NCBI RefSeq assembly: GCF_900113765.1
Contig: NZ_FOQO01000007.1
Span: 248,001 to 312,000, forward strand
From: Parapedobacter indicus
Lineage (GTDB): Bacteria > Bacteroidota > Bacteroidia > Sphingobacteriales > Sphingobacteriaceae
Direction of reading: 5' to 3'
Length of the DNA: 64,000 nt
Shown: piece by piece, positions 48,814 through 59,353 of the stretch
Layout of the letters: each line of letters begins with the position of its first letter
How positions within the stretch are numbered: position 1 is the stretch's first letter
Notes under the pieces: generated by a model
Database searches by the model: none
What the model was told of the DNA's origin: nothing
What the model saw: the letters and a program-made list of their open reading frames with translations, nothing else
Translations under genes and position numbers: made by a program

Positions 48814-50733
48814 ATGGATTTACAAATCAAGTCATTTGAGGAATACCAACGGGTTTACCAAGAGAGTGTAGAAAAACCTGAGGAATTTTGGGCGGGAATC
48901 GCAGAACATTTTTACTGGAGGCGCAAATGGAACCGTGTATTGGACTGGAATTTCAAGGAACCCAAGATCAAATGGTTTGAAGGTGCTCGGCTCAACATTA
49001 CCGAAAACTGCCTCGATCGGCACATTTACCAATTGGGTGATAAGCCTGCCATCGTATGGGAGCCCAATGATCCCAACGAGGCCCATCGGGTGCTTACCTA
49101 CAAGCAACTGCTTGAAAAGGTAGAGCAATTTTCCAACGTACTCAAAAACAACGGCGTTCGTAAGGGCGACCGCGTGTGCATTTACCTGCCTATGGTGCCC
49201 GAGTTGGTCATTGCGGTACTCGCCTGTGCCCGTATCGGTGCGATTCATTCCGTGGTCTTCGGCGGGTTTTCTGCACAATCGATCGCCGACCGCATCAACG
49301 ACACGGGCTGCCGCTTGGTCATCACCTCGGATGGTGGTTTCCGGGGCACCAAAACCATTGAATTAAAAAACATCGTCGACGATGCATTGGTACAATGCAA
49401 ATCCGTAGACCGCGTCATCGTACTTACCCGCACCCGCACACCGGTATCGATGATCAAAGGCCGCGATGTATGGTGGGAAGATGAAATTAAAAAAGTGGAG
49501 ACCCAAGGCAACCCGGCCTGTCCCGCTGAAGAAATGGATGCCGAAGATATGCTGTTCATTCTCTATACTTCCGGATCTACCGGCAAGCCCAAGGGAGTGG
49601 TACATACCTGCGGCGGCTATATGGTTTATACGGGGTATACCTTTGCCAATGTGTTTCAATACCAACCGGACGAAGTTTATTTCTGTACTGCCGATATCGG
49701 ATGGATCACCGGGCATTCGTATATCATCTATGGTCCCCTATCCCAGGGTGCAACTTCATTGATGTTTGAAGGCATACCTACCTGGCCCGATGCTGGGCGT
49801 TTCTGGGACATTGTGGATAAACACAAAGTAAATATACTCTATACAGCGCCGACTGCAATCCGCTCGCTAATGGCCGCAGGCGACGAATATGTTGACTCAA
49901 AAGACCTGAGCAGTATCCGCAAGCTCGGCAGTGTGGGCGAACCGATCAATGAAGAAGCTTGGAATTGGTACAACGAAAAAATCGGAAAAGGGAAAGCCCC
50001 CATCGTAGATACGTGGTGGCAAACCGAAAATGGCGGTATCCTGATTTCGCCCATTGCCGGTGTTACGCCTACCATCCCCAGCTACGCTATGCTTCCACTT
50101 CCCGGTGTACAGCCCGTACTGGTGGATGAAAATGGAAAGGAACTACAGGGCAATGATGTGAGTGGGAATCTCTGCATCAAATTTCCGTGGCCGGGAATGA
50201 TCCGTACCACGTATGGCGATCACGAACGTTGCCGGCAGACATACTTTTCGGCCTATGAAAACATGTATTTCACTGGGGACGGTTGTTTGCGTAATGAAGA
50301 TGGATATTACCGCATCACCGGGCGCGTAGACGACGTATTAAACGTATCCGGTCATCGCATCGGCACGGCAGAGCTGGAAAATGCCATTAACATGCACAGC
50401 GACGTAATTGAATCGGCGATTGTCGGCTATCCGCATCCGGTCAAAGGCCAGGGTATTTACGCATACGTGATCGCTTCCGGGCACCATGTTGATGAAGATT
50501 TAACCCGCCGGGACATCAATCAAACGGTCAGCCGCATCATCGGCGCTATTGCCAAACCCGATAAGATTCAGTTTGTCAGTGGGCTACCCAAAACCCGTTC
50601 GGGAAAAATCATGCGCCGTATCTTACGGAAAATTGCCGAAGGGGATACCTCCAACCTAGGCGATACGACAACGTTGCTTGACCCGGGCGTGGTAGATGAA
50701 ATCAAAGCTGGGGCAGAGAAATTGAGGTCTTAA
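48814..50733 (+). CDS. acs: Acetyl-CoA synthetase
   Basis: This enzyme makes acetyl-CoA from acetate, ATP and CoA by way of acetyl-AMP. The 639-residue protein has the ANL-fold motifs: YTSGSTGKPKGVVHTCGGY (P-loop), WWQTENGGILISP, YFTGDGCLRNEDGYY, and KTRSGKIMRRILRKIA with the acetylation-regulated Lys. Length is standard. The ATG at 48814 was preferred to an upstream extension at 48775. A hairpin terminator follows at 50741-50781. Confidence 0.96.
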   Translation: MDLQIKSFEEYQRVYQESVEKPEEFWAGIAEHFYWRRKWNRVLDWNFKEPKIKWFEGARLNITENCLDRHIYQLGDKPAIVWEPNDPNEAHRVLTYKQLLEKVEQFSNVLKNNGVRKGDRVCIYLPMVPELVIAVLACARIGAIHSVVFGGFSAQSIADRINDTGCRLVITSDGGFRGTKTIELKNIVDDALVQCKSVDRVIVLTRTRTPVSMIKGRDVWWEDEIKKVETQGNPACPAEEMDAEDMLFILYTSGSTGKPKGVVHTCGGYMVYTGYTFANVFQYQPDEVYFCTADIGWITGHSYIIYGPLSQGATSLMFEGIPTWPDAGRFWDIVDKHKVNILYTAPTAIRSLMAAGDEYVDSKDLSSIRKLGSVGEPINEEAWNWYNEKIGKGKAPIVDTWWQTENGGILISPIAGVTPTIPSYAMLPLPGVQPVLVDENGKELQGNDVSGNLCIKFPWPGMIRTTYGDHERCRQTYFSAYENMYFTGDGCLRNEDGYYRITGRVDDVLNVSGHRIGTAELENAINMHSDVIESAIVGYPHPVKGQGIYAYVIASGHHVDEDLTRRDINQTVSRIIGAIAKPDKIQFVSGLPKTRSGKIMRRILRKIAEGDTSNLGDTTTLLDPGVVDEIKAGAEKLRS

Positions 50734-50740
50734 TTATTTT

Positions 50741-50781
50741 GAACACGGATGACTCTACTCCATCCGTGTTCATTCTTTCTT
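50741..50781. terminator. Hairpin terminator shared by acs and the phosphoesterase gene
   Basis: GAACACGGATG (50741-50751) and CATCCGTGTTC (50761-50771) form a perfect 11-base stem with a 9-base loop. The plus side continues ATTCTTTCTT. It lies between two convergent genes and may end both transcripts. Confidence 0.8.
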
Positions 50782-50796
50782 ATTCCCTAATCCTCC

Positions 50797-51882
50797 CTAA
50801 TCCAACTCAAACGTAAACTGGTCATATTCGGCGGTACGCCATGCTAGTTGCCGTGTAGCTGGAGAGATCGCAAATAAAGGTGAAAACGTCCTCACCTTAA
50901 TCGTCTTTCCGTCCGGCAAAAATTCCAGGTAACGCAACCAGCCATCTCCTCCGTTTCCGTGCCATCCACCCCCTAATGCCTGCGCATTGAACACCATTTG
51001 TTGTACGCGTTTGCCCGCGGCGTTGGTATCCGTCCGGAATCCGATGTGCCCCAAAATATCATCGGGTTTGCCGATATGCCCACTGAATACCAATTGAATA
51101 TTTTTGGAGGGCTTCACCAATTTCTCCCAAACAGCAGCGCCGTAATTCCCATCGGTAATGGGGTATCCTTCCTTGACAATGTGTTCACTGTCGGAATTGA
51201 GGTAAGAATGCGTCAATAGAACAACCGTGTGCTCCGCATATTTTTCTTCATTGATAGTTTTCAATGCCCAACGGAGCACGGTATCCCTTGGGGCGAACTC
51301 GAGCACCATGAACAGAAATTTGCGACCATGGGGGCTCATAAACTCATAGGTTGCATTGGTCAACGAGGGATATCCTTCGTTGTCAATCCCTGCATCGCGT
51401 AATAAACGCTGCGATAAGGGATTTTTATCCACCGGAAAGTAGTGGTTATAATTCGTCCGACGGTATTCGATACTTTTTACGCCATAATCATGATTGCCTG
51501 TCGCGGCGATATAGGGAACCTTACCATCCAATCGGCTAAATGCACCCGCCACCGCTTCCCATTGCTCTTTACCGGCTTGATTCCCCTGCGTTCCATTCGG
51601 ATTCAGCCAGTCGTTATGCTCCACCAAATCACCTGTGCATAATACCATACCGATATTCAATGGCTCGATCTGCTCACTGATCCAGCCGGTCATCAATTCC
51701 AGGATTCCTTGGTTGCGTTCAAACTTGACGTAGCTTTGTGGATCGGGTAGCAGCACCAACGACCAGGAATCGGGGTTGCTTAATGCCGGCGGCTGAAAAG
51801 AAGGCGCCTGAGCCCTGCCGGCGATGCTCGAAAAGGCGATGAAAACAACGGCAATGAGCCGGATGAAATAAAGATTACGCAT
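50797..51882 (-). CDS. Exported calcineurin-like metallophosphoesterase
   Basis: The 361-residue protein has a signal peptide (LIAVVFIAFSSIAGRAQA) and the metal-site blocks of the calcineurin-like family: LLPDPQSYV, CTGDLVEHND, AATGNHDYG, LLTHSYLN and VFSGHIG. The first DPQ triad is a variant of the usual DxH (Gln in place of His), so the metal site may be altered. It is probably periplasmic. No substrate is evident, and no cotranscribed partner is seen. Confidence 0.88.
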   Translation of the reverse strand: MRNLYFIRLIAVVFIAFSSIAGRAQAPSFQPPALSNPDSWSLVLLPDPQSYVKFERNQGILELMTGWISEQIEPLNIGMVLCTGDLVEHNDWLNPNGTQGNQAGKEQWEAVAGAFSRLDGKVPYIAATGNHDYGVKSIEYRRTNYNHYFPVDKNPLSQRLLRDAGIDNEGYPSLTNATYEFMSPHGRKFLFMVLEFAPRDTVLRWALKTINEEKYAEHTVVLLTHSYLNSDSEHIVKEGYPITDGNYGAAVWEKLVKPSKNIQLVFSGHIGKPDDILGHIGFRTDTNAAGKRVQQMVFNAQALGGGWHGNGGDGWLRYLEFLPDGKTIKVRTFSPLFAISPATRQLAWRTAEYDQFTFELD

Positions 51883-51920
51883 GATTATAAAAGATAATTG
51901 GTTTCCAAAATATCAATGTA

Positions 51921-53060
51921 TCAGTTAATTTTTAATGCCGCTATCAAGTTACCAAGCTGTAACGCCGTACGCGTAAGGTTCACATCCGTAAGTGGCAAGG
52001 CTTCAGCCAGTGTGGTCGGCGCGTTCCCAATCGGTAACAGCAAATCAAAATAATCATTCAATTCTTCTGCTATCTGAGCAGGCACCCTGCCGGCCAGTCC
52101 GATCACCGGCACGCCTAGTTGCTTTGCTCGTTTCGCTACGCCGTAAGGCCCCTTTCCCTGCAGAGTTTGGCCGTCTATACTTCCCTCACCCGTGATAACG
52201 AGCTGGCTTTTTGATAGCGAATCGTCAAATCGTGTCAGTTGCAAAAAATAATCAATGCCATTCACCAACCGAGCATCCAGCAGCCCGGCCACGCCTGCAC
52301 TGGCACCGCCCGCTACGCCACCCGACGGAACAGCAGCAATATCGCGCCCCATTGCAGATCGTACGACTGCCGCCAAGCGCCGCAATCGTTCTTCCAACTG
52401 CGCTACCATCTCGGCCGTAGCACCCTTTTGTGGCCCGAATACGGCGGCAGCTCCATTTTCTCCCAGCAAGGGGTTGTCTACATCACACAATACAGTGATT
52501 TCGCAATCGGCTAATCGACTGTCTAATGCGGTGCCATCCAGCGCATGCAACTGCGAAAGCCCGAAAGGAAGATCTTTGATCACGTTACCCGCCTCATCCA
52601 AAAACCGGACACCGAGTGCTGCCAATATACCGCTTCCTCCGTCTACGGTCGCTGACCCGCCCATGCCGATAATGATTTTGCGAGCGCCGTGGTCCAGCGC
52701 GGCCGTAATCAATTGCCCGGTTCCATACGAGTTGGCATGTAGGGGGTCGAGTTCTTTTTCCTGTATCAGGTGCAATCCCGACGCATCAGCCATTTCAATC
52801 ACAGCCGTGTGCCCACTATCTATCAATCCAAAGGAAGCTGTCACAGGTCTGCCCAAAGGGTCATCAACCACTACGTCTACCGTACGACCATTCAACCGAT
52901 CCATAATCAGTCTGCAGGTACCGTTGCCGCCATCCCCGATGGGAAAACATTCGCAGCTGCACGTCAGTTTGCTGGCTTCGATACCTGCTTGGATAGCTAA
53001 AGCCGCTTCCTGCGCATTTAAGGCATGTTTGAACGCATTGGGCGCGATGAGGACATGCAT
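51921..53060 (-). CDS. Glycerate 2-kinase, GlxK family
   Basis: The 379-residue protein belongs to the GarK/GlxK family that phosphorylates glycerate with ATP. It has LIAPNAFKHALNAQEAALAI at the start, a FPIGDGGNGTCRLIMD motif, IIGMGGSATVDGGSGILAAL, and TGEGSIDGQTLQGKGPYGVA. It follows a hydroxyacid dehydrogenase gene with 3 bases between stop and start. Together they would convert hydroxypyruvate or glyoxylate-derived products to phosphoglycerate. Confidence 0.92.
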   Translation of the reverse strand: MHVLIAPNAFKHALNAQEAALAIQAGIEASKLTCSCECFPIGDGGNGTCRLIMDRLNGRTVDVVVDDPLGRPVTASFGLIDSGHTAVIEMADASGLHLIQEKELDPLHANSYGTGQLITAALDHGARKIIIGMGGSATVDGGSGILAALGVRFLDEAGNVIKDLPFGLSQLHALDGTALDSRLADCEITVLCDVDNPLLGENGAAAVFGPQKGATAEMVAQLEERLRRLAAVVRSAMGRDIAAVPSGGVAGGASAGVAGLLDARLVNGIDYFLQLTRFDDSLSKSQLVITGEGSIDGQTLQGKGPYGVAKRAKQLGVPVIGLAGRVPAQIAEELNDYFDLLLPIGNAPTTLAEALPLTDVNLTRTALQLGNLIAALKIN

Positions 53061-53063
53061 GAT

Positions 53064-54023
53064 TTAGGTATTGACAACATGGATTGGTTGACCTTGGAGG
53101 TATCCCACCAAGTTCGACACCACCATTCCCATCATACGGCTTCGCGCCTCGCGGGTAGCCCAGGCAATATGGGGCGTAATGAGGCAATTTTCGATACCAA
53201 ACAACGGATGATCCGAAGGAGGTGGCTCAGTCGAGAGCACATCCAGTCCGGCGCCGGCCAGTTGCCCCCGCTTCAGTGCGTCCGCAAGGTCTTTTTCTAC
53301 GATAATCGGACCTCTTGATGTATTCAGCAGAAAGGCACTTTCTTTCATTTTAGCCAACGTTCCCGCATGAATTAATCCCTTAGTTTGCGGTGTAAGCGGA
53401 CAATGGATGCTTACTACGTCCGACTGCTCCAACAACTCATCTAATTGGGCCCAACTGAAATTCCGTCGGTGAGATTGGTCGGTTTGGATACGGCTATATC
53501 CCAACACCTTCATACCGAAAGCCGATGCCACATCGGCCACCTGCTGTCCGATATCACCAAATCCTATGATACCCAATGTCTTTCCTGAAAGTTCCACCAA
53601 GGGGTACTCCCAAAAACAGAAATCGGGCGATTGGGACCACTTGCCTTTCGATACGCTATCGCTGTGGCGCTGTACGCGCTGACACAATTCCAATAAGAGT
53701 GCGAATGTTAGCTGTACCACAGAGTTTGTACCGTATCCCGGAACATTGGTTACCACGATGCCTCGTTGCCTGGCAACGGCTACATCGATGATGTTATACC
53801 CGGTGGCTAACACGCCTATATAGCGCAATTTGGGAAGCTTTTCCAACGTGTCGGCATTCAGTGGTACCTTGTTGGTAAATATCGCATCTGCGTCTTTAGC
53901 CCGTTCCGCAATCTCCGCCACAGAAGTACGGTCATAAACCGTCAGCTCCCCCTGTTGTTGTAGATCGTCCCAGCTTAAGTCACCCGGATTTAACGTATGG
54001 CCATCTAATACTACTAAATTCAT
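53064..54023 (-). CDS. D-2-hydroxyacid dehydrogenase, hydroxypyruvate reductase-like
   Basis: From the ATG at 54023 the protein has 319 residues with the NAD loop GFGDIGQQVAD, catalytic Arg in NTSRGPIIVE, Glu in LSTEPPPSDHP and His in TPHIAWATREAR. It starts MNLVVLDGHTLNPGDLSWDD, typical of glycerate dehydrogenases. With the kinase encoded 3 bases downstream it forms a likely pathway from hydroxypyruvate to phosphoglycerate. Substrate preference is inferred from the pairing. Confidence 0.88.
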   Translation of the reverse strand: MNLVVLDGHTLNPGDLSWDDLQQQGELTVYDRTSVAEIAERAKDADAIFTNKVPLNADTLEKLPKLRYIGVLATGYNIIDVAVARQRGIVVTNVPGYGTNSVVQLTFALLLELCQRVQRHSDSVSKGKWSQSPDFCFWEYPLVELSGKTLGIIGFGDIGQQVADVASAFGMKVLGYSRIQTDQSHRRNFSWAQLDELLEQSDVVSIHCPLTPQTKGLIHAGTLAKMKESAFLLNTSRGPIIVEKDLADALKRGQLAGAGLDVLSTEPPPSDHPLFGIENCLITPHIAWATREARSRMMGMVVSNLVGYLQGQPIHVVNT

Positions 54024-54103
54024 TTCAGGTATTTTGTTTTGATAGCTCAATAATAAGAAGAACTTTTCAATTGCGATACATTGCTTCTGTTTTTTCCCGG
54101 AAT

Positions 54104-54179
54104 TTCGCTTTGATACGTATAAGCAACCTTATGGCATGAGGAGAGCGAGCGTTACGGTTGCGTTGCGGATCAAAGCGAA
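54104..54179. repeat. Widely spaced inverted repeat upstream of the Mrp operon
   Basis: TTCGCTTTGAT (54104-54114) and ATCAAAGCGAA (54169-54179) are perfect 11-base inverted copies 54 bases apart, ending 83 bases before the mrpA ATG chosen here. They could form a long stem in the leader RNA or serve as paired operators. Confidence 0.5.
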
Positions 54180-54261
54180 TCCTTATTATTTTTTCAAATT
54201 TTAAGCAATACCATTGGCAGAATTTATATATTTTAGTGACCGTTCAACTAAAAAAAGGCAG

Positions 54262-56571
54262 ATGTTAGCAGCGGTTTTGTCGGGTTTGATTGTATCCATT
54301 TTATACATTCCATTTGGTAAGTACCTCAAGGACAGACTCTCCATTTGCGTATCATTTTTACCGATTGCCCTGTTTGCTTACTTTGCCAGTTTTATTCCAA
54401 CTATCCGCGACGGTGGACATATTACCTTTCACTACCCGTGGGTCCCGTCCCTGGGAATCAATCTTGATTTCCATTTAGATGGGCTCTCCCTTCTTTTCAG
54501 CTTATTGATTACCGGCATCGGTTCGCTGGTATTTCTATACGCCGCGCCCTATCTTAAGGGCCACCGTTACCTTGATCGTTTCTATGCCTACCTGAGTTTG
54601 TTCATGGCGGCGATGCTAGGTTTGGTTCTCGCCGACAATGTACTACTGCTGTTCATCTTCTGGGAACTTACCAGCATCAGTTCCTTTTTCCTGATCGGTT
54701 TCAACAACGACAATGCCGACTCGCGCAAAAGCTCATTGATTGCATTAGGAATTACGGGCGGTGGTGGATTCTTATTGATGGCCGGCTTGATTTTGATGGG
54801 CCACCTATCGGGCAGCTATTCCATCCAGGAAATGCTCGGTGCAAACGAGTACCTGAAAGGCCATGCCTTATATGGATGGATATTGGCACTGGTGTTTGCC
54901 GGTGCATTTACGAAATCGGCCCAATTTCCTTTCCATTTCTGGTTGCCGGGGGCGATGAAAGCCCCTACGCCGGTGTCGGCTTATTTGCATTCGGCCACGA
55001 TGGTGAAAGCGGGCATATACCTGCTGGCCCGTCTCAACCCCGTGTTGGGCGGCACAGATTACTGGATGTACCCACTGGTCATCATCGGTGGCGTCACCAT
55101 GCTTTACAGCGCTTTCCATTCCCTGTTCCGGACGGATCTGAAAGCCATATTGGCTTACTCAACCATCGCTGCATTAGGCATACTGGTCTTTCTCATCGGC
55201 ATCGGCACCCCCGAATCGTTACTGGCGGCATCGGTATTTATCCTCGTGCATGCGTTATACAAAGCTTCGCTATTTCTTACCACGGGAGTGATTGATCACG
55301 AGACAGGCACCCGTGATGTCACCCGGCTGTCGGGCTTACGCAAGGTGTTGTGGCCGCTTTCCATTGCCGGGATACTGGCTGCGTTATCGAGTGCGGGTGT
55401 CCCGCTTACCTTTGGCTTCATCGGCAAAGACCTGATTTATGAAGCGACGCTACACACGGTGGGTGTGTTACCCATCGTCCTTACCGCCCTTGCGCTACTT
55501 ACCAATGTCCTGGTACTGTATGCAGGTTTTCTCGCAGGGATTAAACCATTTACCGGTCCGCTTCCACAAAATCTCACGCAGGTCCATCTGCCAAATGCCC
55601 TGATGTGGGGCGCCCCCTTGGTATTGGCGTTGTTGGGCCTGTTATTTGGCTGCCTCCCTTTTCTGGCAGACGATGCGTTATTAAACCCTGCGGCCCATGC
55701 GATGCTGCAGGCGCCCATCGGTACTTCGCTGAAAATCTGGCATGGCTTCAATACGGTGTTGCTACTCAGCGGTATTACGTTGGTGTCCGGTGTGTTGCTG
55801 TATGTTATACGAAAACCTTCCCAGCGAAGCTTGGCTTCGATCGAACGATTCAACGCTTGGTCGCCCCGCCATCTCTTCGGCAAGGTTGCCCAGTATTCAA
55901 AAGCATTCTCCCGTCGTTATACGCACACCCTTCACAATGGCTTTTTGCGGGTATATTTGCTACGTATTATCGTGTTTGCCGTCTTGCTGCTCGCCTTCCG
56001 GCTGTTTACCGGCGGACCGATTCGCTTGACATTGGATCAACTTTCTCCTGTCAGCGTGTACGAAATCATTGTGGCGGCGATTCTCATTGCAGCCATATTC
56101 CTGGCGGTCACCACCTCATCACGACTTACGGCGGTAGTAGCCACCAGCGTCATCGGTTACTGCATCTGTCTCCAGTTTGTATTCTACAGTGCACCCGATC
56201 TGGCAATGACCCAATTTTCCATTGATACACTCACCGTGGTGTTATTCGTGTTGGTACTCTTCAGGCTTCCTCCTTTTCTCAATTTGGCCAATCGCTTGAC
56301 CCGAATACGCGATTGGACGGTTGCCTCGGCATTCGGTGCCGTGATTTCGCTGATCGCCATCCAAGTGCTGAACCAGCCTTTTGACGGAGCGGTAAGCCGT
56401 TTCTACGGAGACAATGCCTATACGCTGGCCAAAGGCAAAAACGTGGTCAACGTAATCCTCGTCGATTTCAGGGGGTTCGATACGCTATTTGAAATTGTAG
56501 TGCTGAGCATTGCGGCCATCGGCGTATTCAGTTTATTGAAATTAAGGCTTAACGCATCGGAAAAAGAATAA
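54262..56571 (+). CDS. mnhA: Na+/H+ antiporter subunit A (MrpA/MnhA)
   Basis: MrpA is the large proton-pumping-like subunit of the multi-subunit Mrp antiporter. From the ATG at 54262 the protein has 769 residues with about 20 membrane helices. The Complex I-like core is seen in [40 protein letters not shown] and [20 protein letters not shown]. The C-terminal part holds the extra MrpA domain with [24 protein letters not shown] at 54214 would add 16 soluble residues. The next gene starts 1 base after the stop codon. Confidence 0.93.
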   Translation: MLAAVLSGLIVSILYIPFGKYLKDRLSICVSFLPIALFAYFASFIPTIRDGGHITFHYPWVPSLGINLDFHLDGLSLLFSLLITGIGSLVFLYAAPYLKGHRYLDRFYAYLSLFMAAMLGLVLADNVLLLFIFWELTSISSFFLIGFNNDNADSRKSSLIALGITGGGGFLLMAGLILMGHLSGSYSIQEMLGANEYLKGHALYGWILALVFAGAFTKSAQFPFHFWLPGAMKAPTPVSAYLHSATMVKAGIYLLARLNPVLGGTDYWMYPLVIIGGVTMLYSAFHSLFRTDLKAILAYSTIAALGILVFLIGIGTPESLLAASVFILVHALYKASLFLTTGVIDHETGTRDVTRLSGLRKVLWPLSIAGILAALSSAGVPLTFGFIGKDLIYEATLHTVGVLPIVLTALALLTNVLVLYAGFLAGIKPFTGPLPQNLTQVHLPNALMWGAPLVLALLGLLFGCLPFLADDALLNPAAHAMLQAPIGTSLKIWHGFNTVLLLSGITLVSGVLLYVIRKPSQRSLASIERFNAWSPRHLFGKVAQYSKAFSRRYTHTLHNGFLRVYLLRIIVFAVLLLAFRLFTGGPIRLTLDQLSPVSVYEIIVAAILIAAIFLAVTTSSRLTAVVATSVIGYCICLQFVFYSAPDLAMTQFSIDTLTVVLFVLVLFRLPPFLNLANRLTRIRDWTVASAFGAVISLIAIQVLNQPFDGAVSRFYGDNAYTLAKGKNVVNVILVDFRGFDTLFEIVVLSIAAIGVFSLLKLRLNASEKE

Positions 56572-56572
56572 T

Positions 56573-56986
56573 ATGAACAGCACCATTTTAAAAACCGCCT
56601 CCAATTACCTGCTGCCCATTTTGCTGCTCTTTTCCATATTTCTGCTACTACGGGGTCATTACCACCCCGGTGGTGGATTTGTAGGTGGACTTATCGCTTC
56701 TATCGCCTTTGTATTGCATAGCTTTACTCACGGCACCGATGCCACGCTGCGACTGCTCCGTATCCACCCGGGCTCATTAATTCCGGTAGGTCTTGGGTTG
56801 GCGGCACTCAGTATGTTTGCTCCGATGCTGGGTGGCCAGCCGGTCATGACGGGGCTGTGGCTGGAAGAACCCCTGCCGGTAATCGGCATGGTCGGTTCGG
56901 CGTTATTTTTTGATCTGGGGGTATACCTGGTGGTTGTCGGAGTGGTACTCACCATTTTGTTTACCATTTCTCAATACAGCGAATAA
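56573..56986 (+). CDS. mnhB: Na+/H+ antiporter subunit B (MrpB/MnhB)
   Basis: The 137-residue protein has four helices and the MnhB blocks [20 protein letters not shown] and [19 protein letters not shown], with the final [19 protein letters not shown]. It is a structural subunit of the membrane complex. It lies between mnhA and mnhC, with 1 and 2 bases of spacing, so the whole set is one transcript. Confidence 0.92.
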   Translation: MNSTILKTASNYLLPILLLFSIFLLLRGHYHPGGGFVGGLIASIAFVLHSFTHGTDATLRLLRIHPGSLIPVGLGLAALSMFAPMLGGQPVMTGLWLEEPLPVIGMVGSALFFDLGVYLVVVGVVLTILFTISQYSE

Positions 56987-56988
56987 GC

Positions 56989-57345
56989 ATGGAAATTGTA
57001 CTGGTCCTTTTAATCGGCATTCTGTACGCTTCGGGCATTTTCATGCTTCTCCGCAGGAGTATGGTTAAACTGTTGATCGGGCTTACGCTACTAGGCAATG
57101 GAGCCAATCTCTTGATTTTTCTACTCGGAGGGATTACCAAAGGAAAGCCGCCCGTCATTGATACCGCTGCCAAACTGTTTACCGATGTGTATGCCGATCC
57201 CGTCCCACAGGCGTTAATTCTGACGGCCATTGTCATCAGTTTCGGACTACAGGCATTTGCTATCGTTTTGTTAAAACGTGTTTATGTGTTGGTCAATTCG
57301 GATGACCTCGACGATTTGAATACACCGGAGGAAGAAGACATATGA
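56989..57345 (+). CDS. mnhC: Na+/H+ antiporter subunit C (MrpC/MnhC)
   Basis: The 118-residue protein resembles NuoK: three helices, including VLLIGILYASGIFMLLRRSM and LLIGLTLLGNGANLLIFLLG, with the DPVPQALILTAIVISFG segment. It is followed by an acidic tail (DDLDDLNTPEEED). The start of mnhD overlaps its stop by 4 bases. Confidence 0.92.
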   Translation: MEIVLVLLIGILYASGIFMLLRRSMVKLLIGLTLLGNGANLLIFLLGGITKGKPPVIDTAAKLFTDVYADPVPQALILTAIVISFGLQAFAIVLLKRVYVLVNSDDLDDLNTPEEEDI

Positions 57346-58865
57346 CAGACAACACACTTATTTTTCCGGTACTCGTCCACTTGTTTACCGCCATCGTAAC
57401 ACTATTCTTTTGGCGGAAAACCGTATCGCAGCGCGTCATCAGCATCATGGGCAGCGTGGTTGCGATGGGGGTATCCATCGAGCTCTTTGCCAAGGTATGG
57501 ACCGGCGGCATTCTTACCCTGCAGGCTGCCGGCTGGGATGCACCTTTTGGCATCTCCTTCGTTGCAGATGTATTCAGCAGCAGCATGGTCTTGCTCACTT
57601 CGTTTTCCGGATTTGCCGTATCGCTGTATTCGGCTACAGGTGTCGCACGCGGGCGGATGTTATACGGCTATTTTCCCATCTTCCATTTTTTGCTGATGGG
57701 GCTTAACGGCGCATTCCTTACGGGGGATATTTTCAATCTCTATGTATGGTTTGAGGTGATCATCATCGCGTCGTTTGTACTCATGACGTTAGGAGGCAGA
57801 AAAGCGCAGATCGAGGGTTCGGTCAAATACATGGCGATGAACATCCTGGCTTCGACATTTTTTCTTACCGGCATCGGTATTTTGTACGGCATTACGGGCA
57901 CGCTCAATATGGCCGACTTATCCCTGAAAATCGGCGCACTGGAAAACCGCAAGCTGGTGGATATCACTGCCATTTTTTTTGTGATCGGATTCGGCATCAA
58001 ATCCGCCGTATTCCCGCTATATTTCTGGCTCCCCTCCTCCTATCATACCCCCCCGTCGGCCGTAGCCGCAGTATTTGGCGGCTTATTGACCAAAGTGGGC
58101 ATTTATGCGTTGTTCCGTATTTTCACACTGATCTTCATCCCGGATGACTTTCTCAGCACGTTATTGATAGTGCTAGCCATATTTACCATTCTGACCGGCA
58201 CATTCGGTGCGGTTATCAAAAACAACATCCGGCGCGTATTCTCATACCTCATTGTCTGCCACATCGGTTTCATGATAGGCGGATTGGGCATGTATTCAGA
58301 AATTGCCCTTACCGGGGCGTTATTTTACCTGTTTCACGACATCTTGGTTAAGACGAACAGCTTTCTCATCGCCGGCCTCATCCGGAAACTGCGTGGCACG
58401 ATGAACATGGATAAGCTGGGTGGACTTTATGCGGAATATCCACTGCTTTCCTTATTGATGGCCATTGTATTATTCTCGCTAGTGGGTATACCACCCCTAT
58501 CTGGATTCTGGCCAAAAATTTACTTGTTTGAGGCGGGGTTTATGGACCATCACTACCTACTGATCGGAGCCATTATCATCGGCAGTTTTGCTACGCTGTA
58601 TGTAATTACTAATCTGTGGGCGAAGGTTTTTTGGAAGGATCAGACAACCGCAACCGGCGAGGAACTACTTACCGACGATTTCAAGCCCATGACCCGTTTT
58701 CGGAAAGCATTATTGGTCACTCCCATCGCCTTTTTAGCGGCGATTACCCTATATATTGGTTTGGGGGCGGAAAACATCACGTTGGTGGTTCAGCATATCG
58801 CACGTGAGATGAAAGATCCTTCGCCGTATGTCGAAGCTGTTTTAGGAACGAATGTATCACCCTAA
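57342..58865 (+). CDS. mnhD: Na+/H+ antiporter subunit D (MrpD/MnhD)
   Basis: The 507-residue protein is the second Complex I-like subunit, with about 14 helices. It has IFNLYVWFEVIIIASFVLMT, the GGRKAQIEGSVKYMAMNILA segment with the conserved Lys, FGIKSAVFPLYFWLPSSYHT and VSGFWPKIYL-like FWPKIYLFEAGFMD. The Glu in VWFEV is the expected ion-path residue. It overlaps mnhC and is followed by mnhE after 11 bases. Confidence 0.93.
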   Translation: MTDNTLIFPVLVHLFTAIVTLFFWRKTVSQRVISIMGSVVAMGVSIELFAKVWTGGILTLQAAGWDAPFGISFVADVFSSSMVLLTSFSGFAVSLYSATGVARGRMLYGYFPIFHFLLMGLNGAFLTGDIFNLYVWFEVIIIASFVLMTLGGRKAQIEGSVKYMAMNILASTFFLTGIGILYGITGTLNMADLSLKIGALENRKLVDITAIFFVIGFGIKSAVFPLYFWLPSSYHTPPSAVAAVFGGLLTKVGIYALFRIFTLIFIPDDFLSTLLIVLAIFTILTGTFGAVIKNNIRRVFSYLIVCHIGFMIGGLGMYSEIALTGALFYLFHDILVKTNSFLIAGLIRKLRGTMNMDKLGGLYAEYPLLSLLMAIVLFSLVGIPPLSGFWPKIYLFEAGFMDHHYLLIGAIIIGSFATLYVITNLWAKVFWKDQTTATGEELLTDDFKPMTRFRKALLVTPIAFLAAITLYIGLGAENITLVVQHIAREMKDPSPYVEAVLGTNVSP

Positions 58866-58876
58866 TATAGGATATC

Positions 58877-59353
58877 ATGGTCAAACAATTTTTGATGAAT
58901 CTCTTGCTTGCCTTTATTTGGGTAGCCTTGACGGGGGTGCTATACTACACCAACTTCCTGTTTGGTTTTGCTGTCGGATTTTTCCTAATGTGGTTGATGA
59001 ATCGCAACGAGAGCGATCACCGCTATTTTACGCGAGTACCAAAAATCATTGGGTTTTTCCTGTATTTTCTCTACGAAATGATCAAGGCCAACATACAGGT
59101 TGCCTACGATATGGTAACTCCGAAATTTTTTATGAAACCGGGAATTGTCAAATACCCGATGAACGCAAAAAGTGAGGTCGAAATCAACTTGCTTTCCACG
59201 GTTATTTCGCTAACACCCGGCACGTTGATCCTTGATGTGAGTGAAGACCGGAAGGTACTGTATATACACGTTATGTATTTAAAAAATAAGGAGCAGTTTA
59301 TCCAGCAAATCAAAGACGGCTTCGAACGGAAGTTACTGGAAATCTTACGATGA
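58877..59353 (+). CDS. mnhE: Na+/H+ antiporter subunit E (MrpE/MnhE)
   Basis: The 158-residue protein has an N-terminal pair of helices (FLMNLLLAFIWVALTGVLYY, FLFGFAVGFFLMWLMN), a YFTRVPKIIGFFLYFLYEMI block and the soluble C-terminal domain with LLSTVISLTPGTLILDVSED. This is the MnhE architecture. Its stop overlaps the start of mnhF by 4 bases. Confidence 0.92.
   Translation: MVKQFLMNLLLAFIWVALTGVLYYTNFLFGFAVGFFLMWLMNRNESDHRYFTRVPKIIGFFLYFLYEMIKANIQVAYDMVTPKFFMKPGIVKYPMNAKSEVEINLLSTVISLTPGTLILDVSEDRKVLYIHVMYLKNKEQFIQQIKDGFERKLLEILR

Noticed and set aside
52255..53067. A 270-residue plus-strand frame opposite the glycerate kinase gene
   Set aside because: It is a low-complexity Pro/Ala/Ser-rich antisense frame with no recognisable motif.
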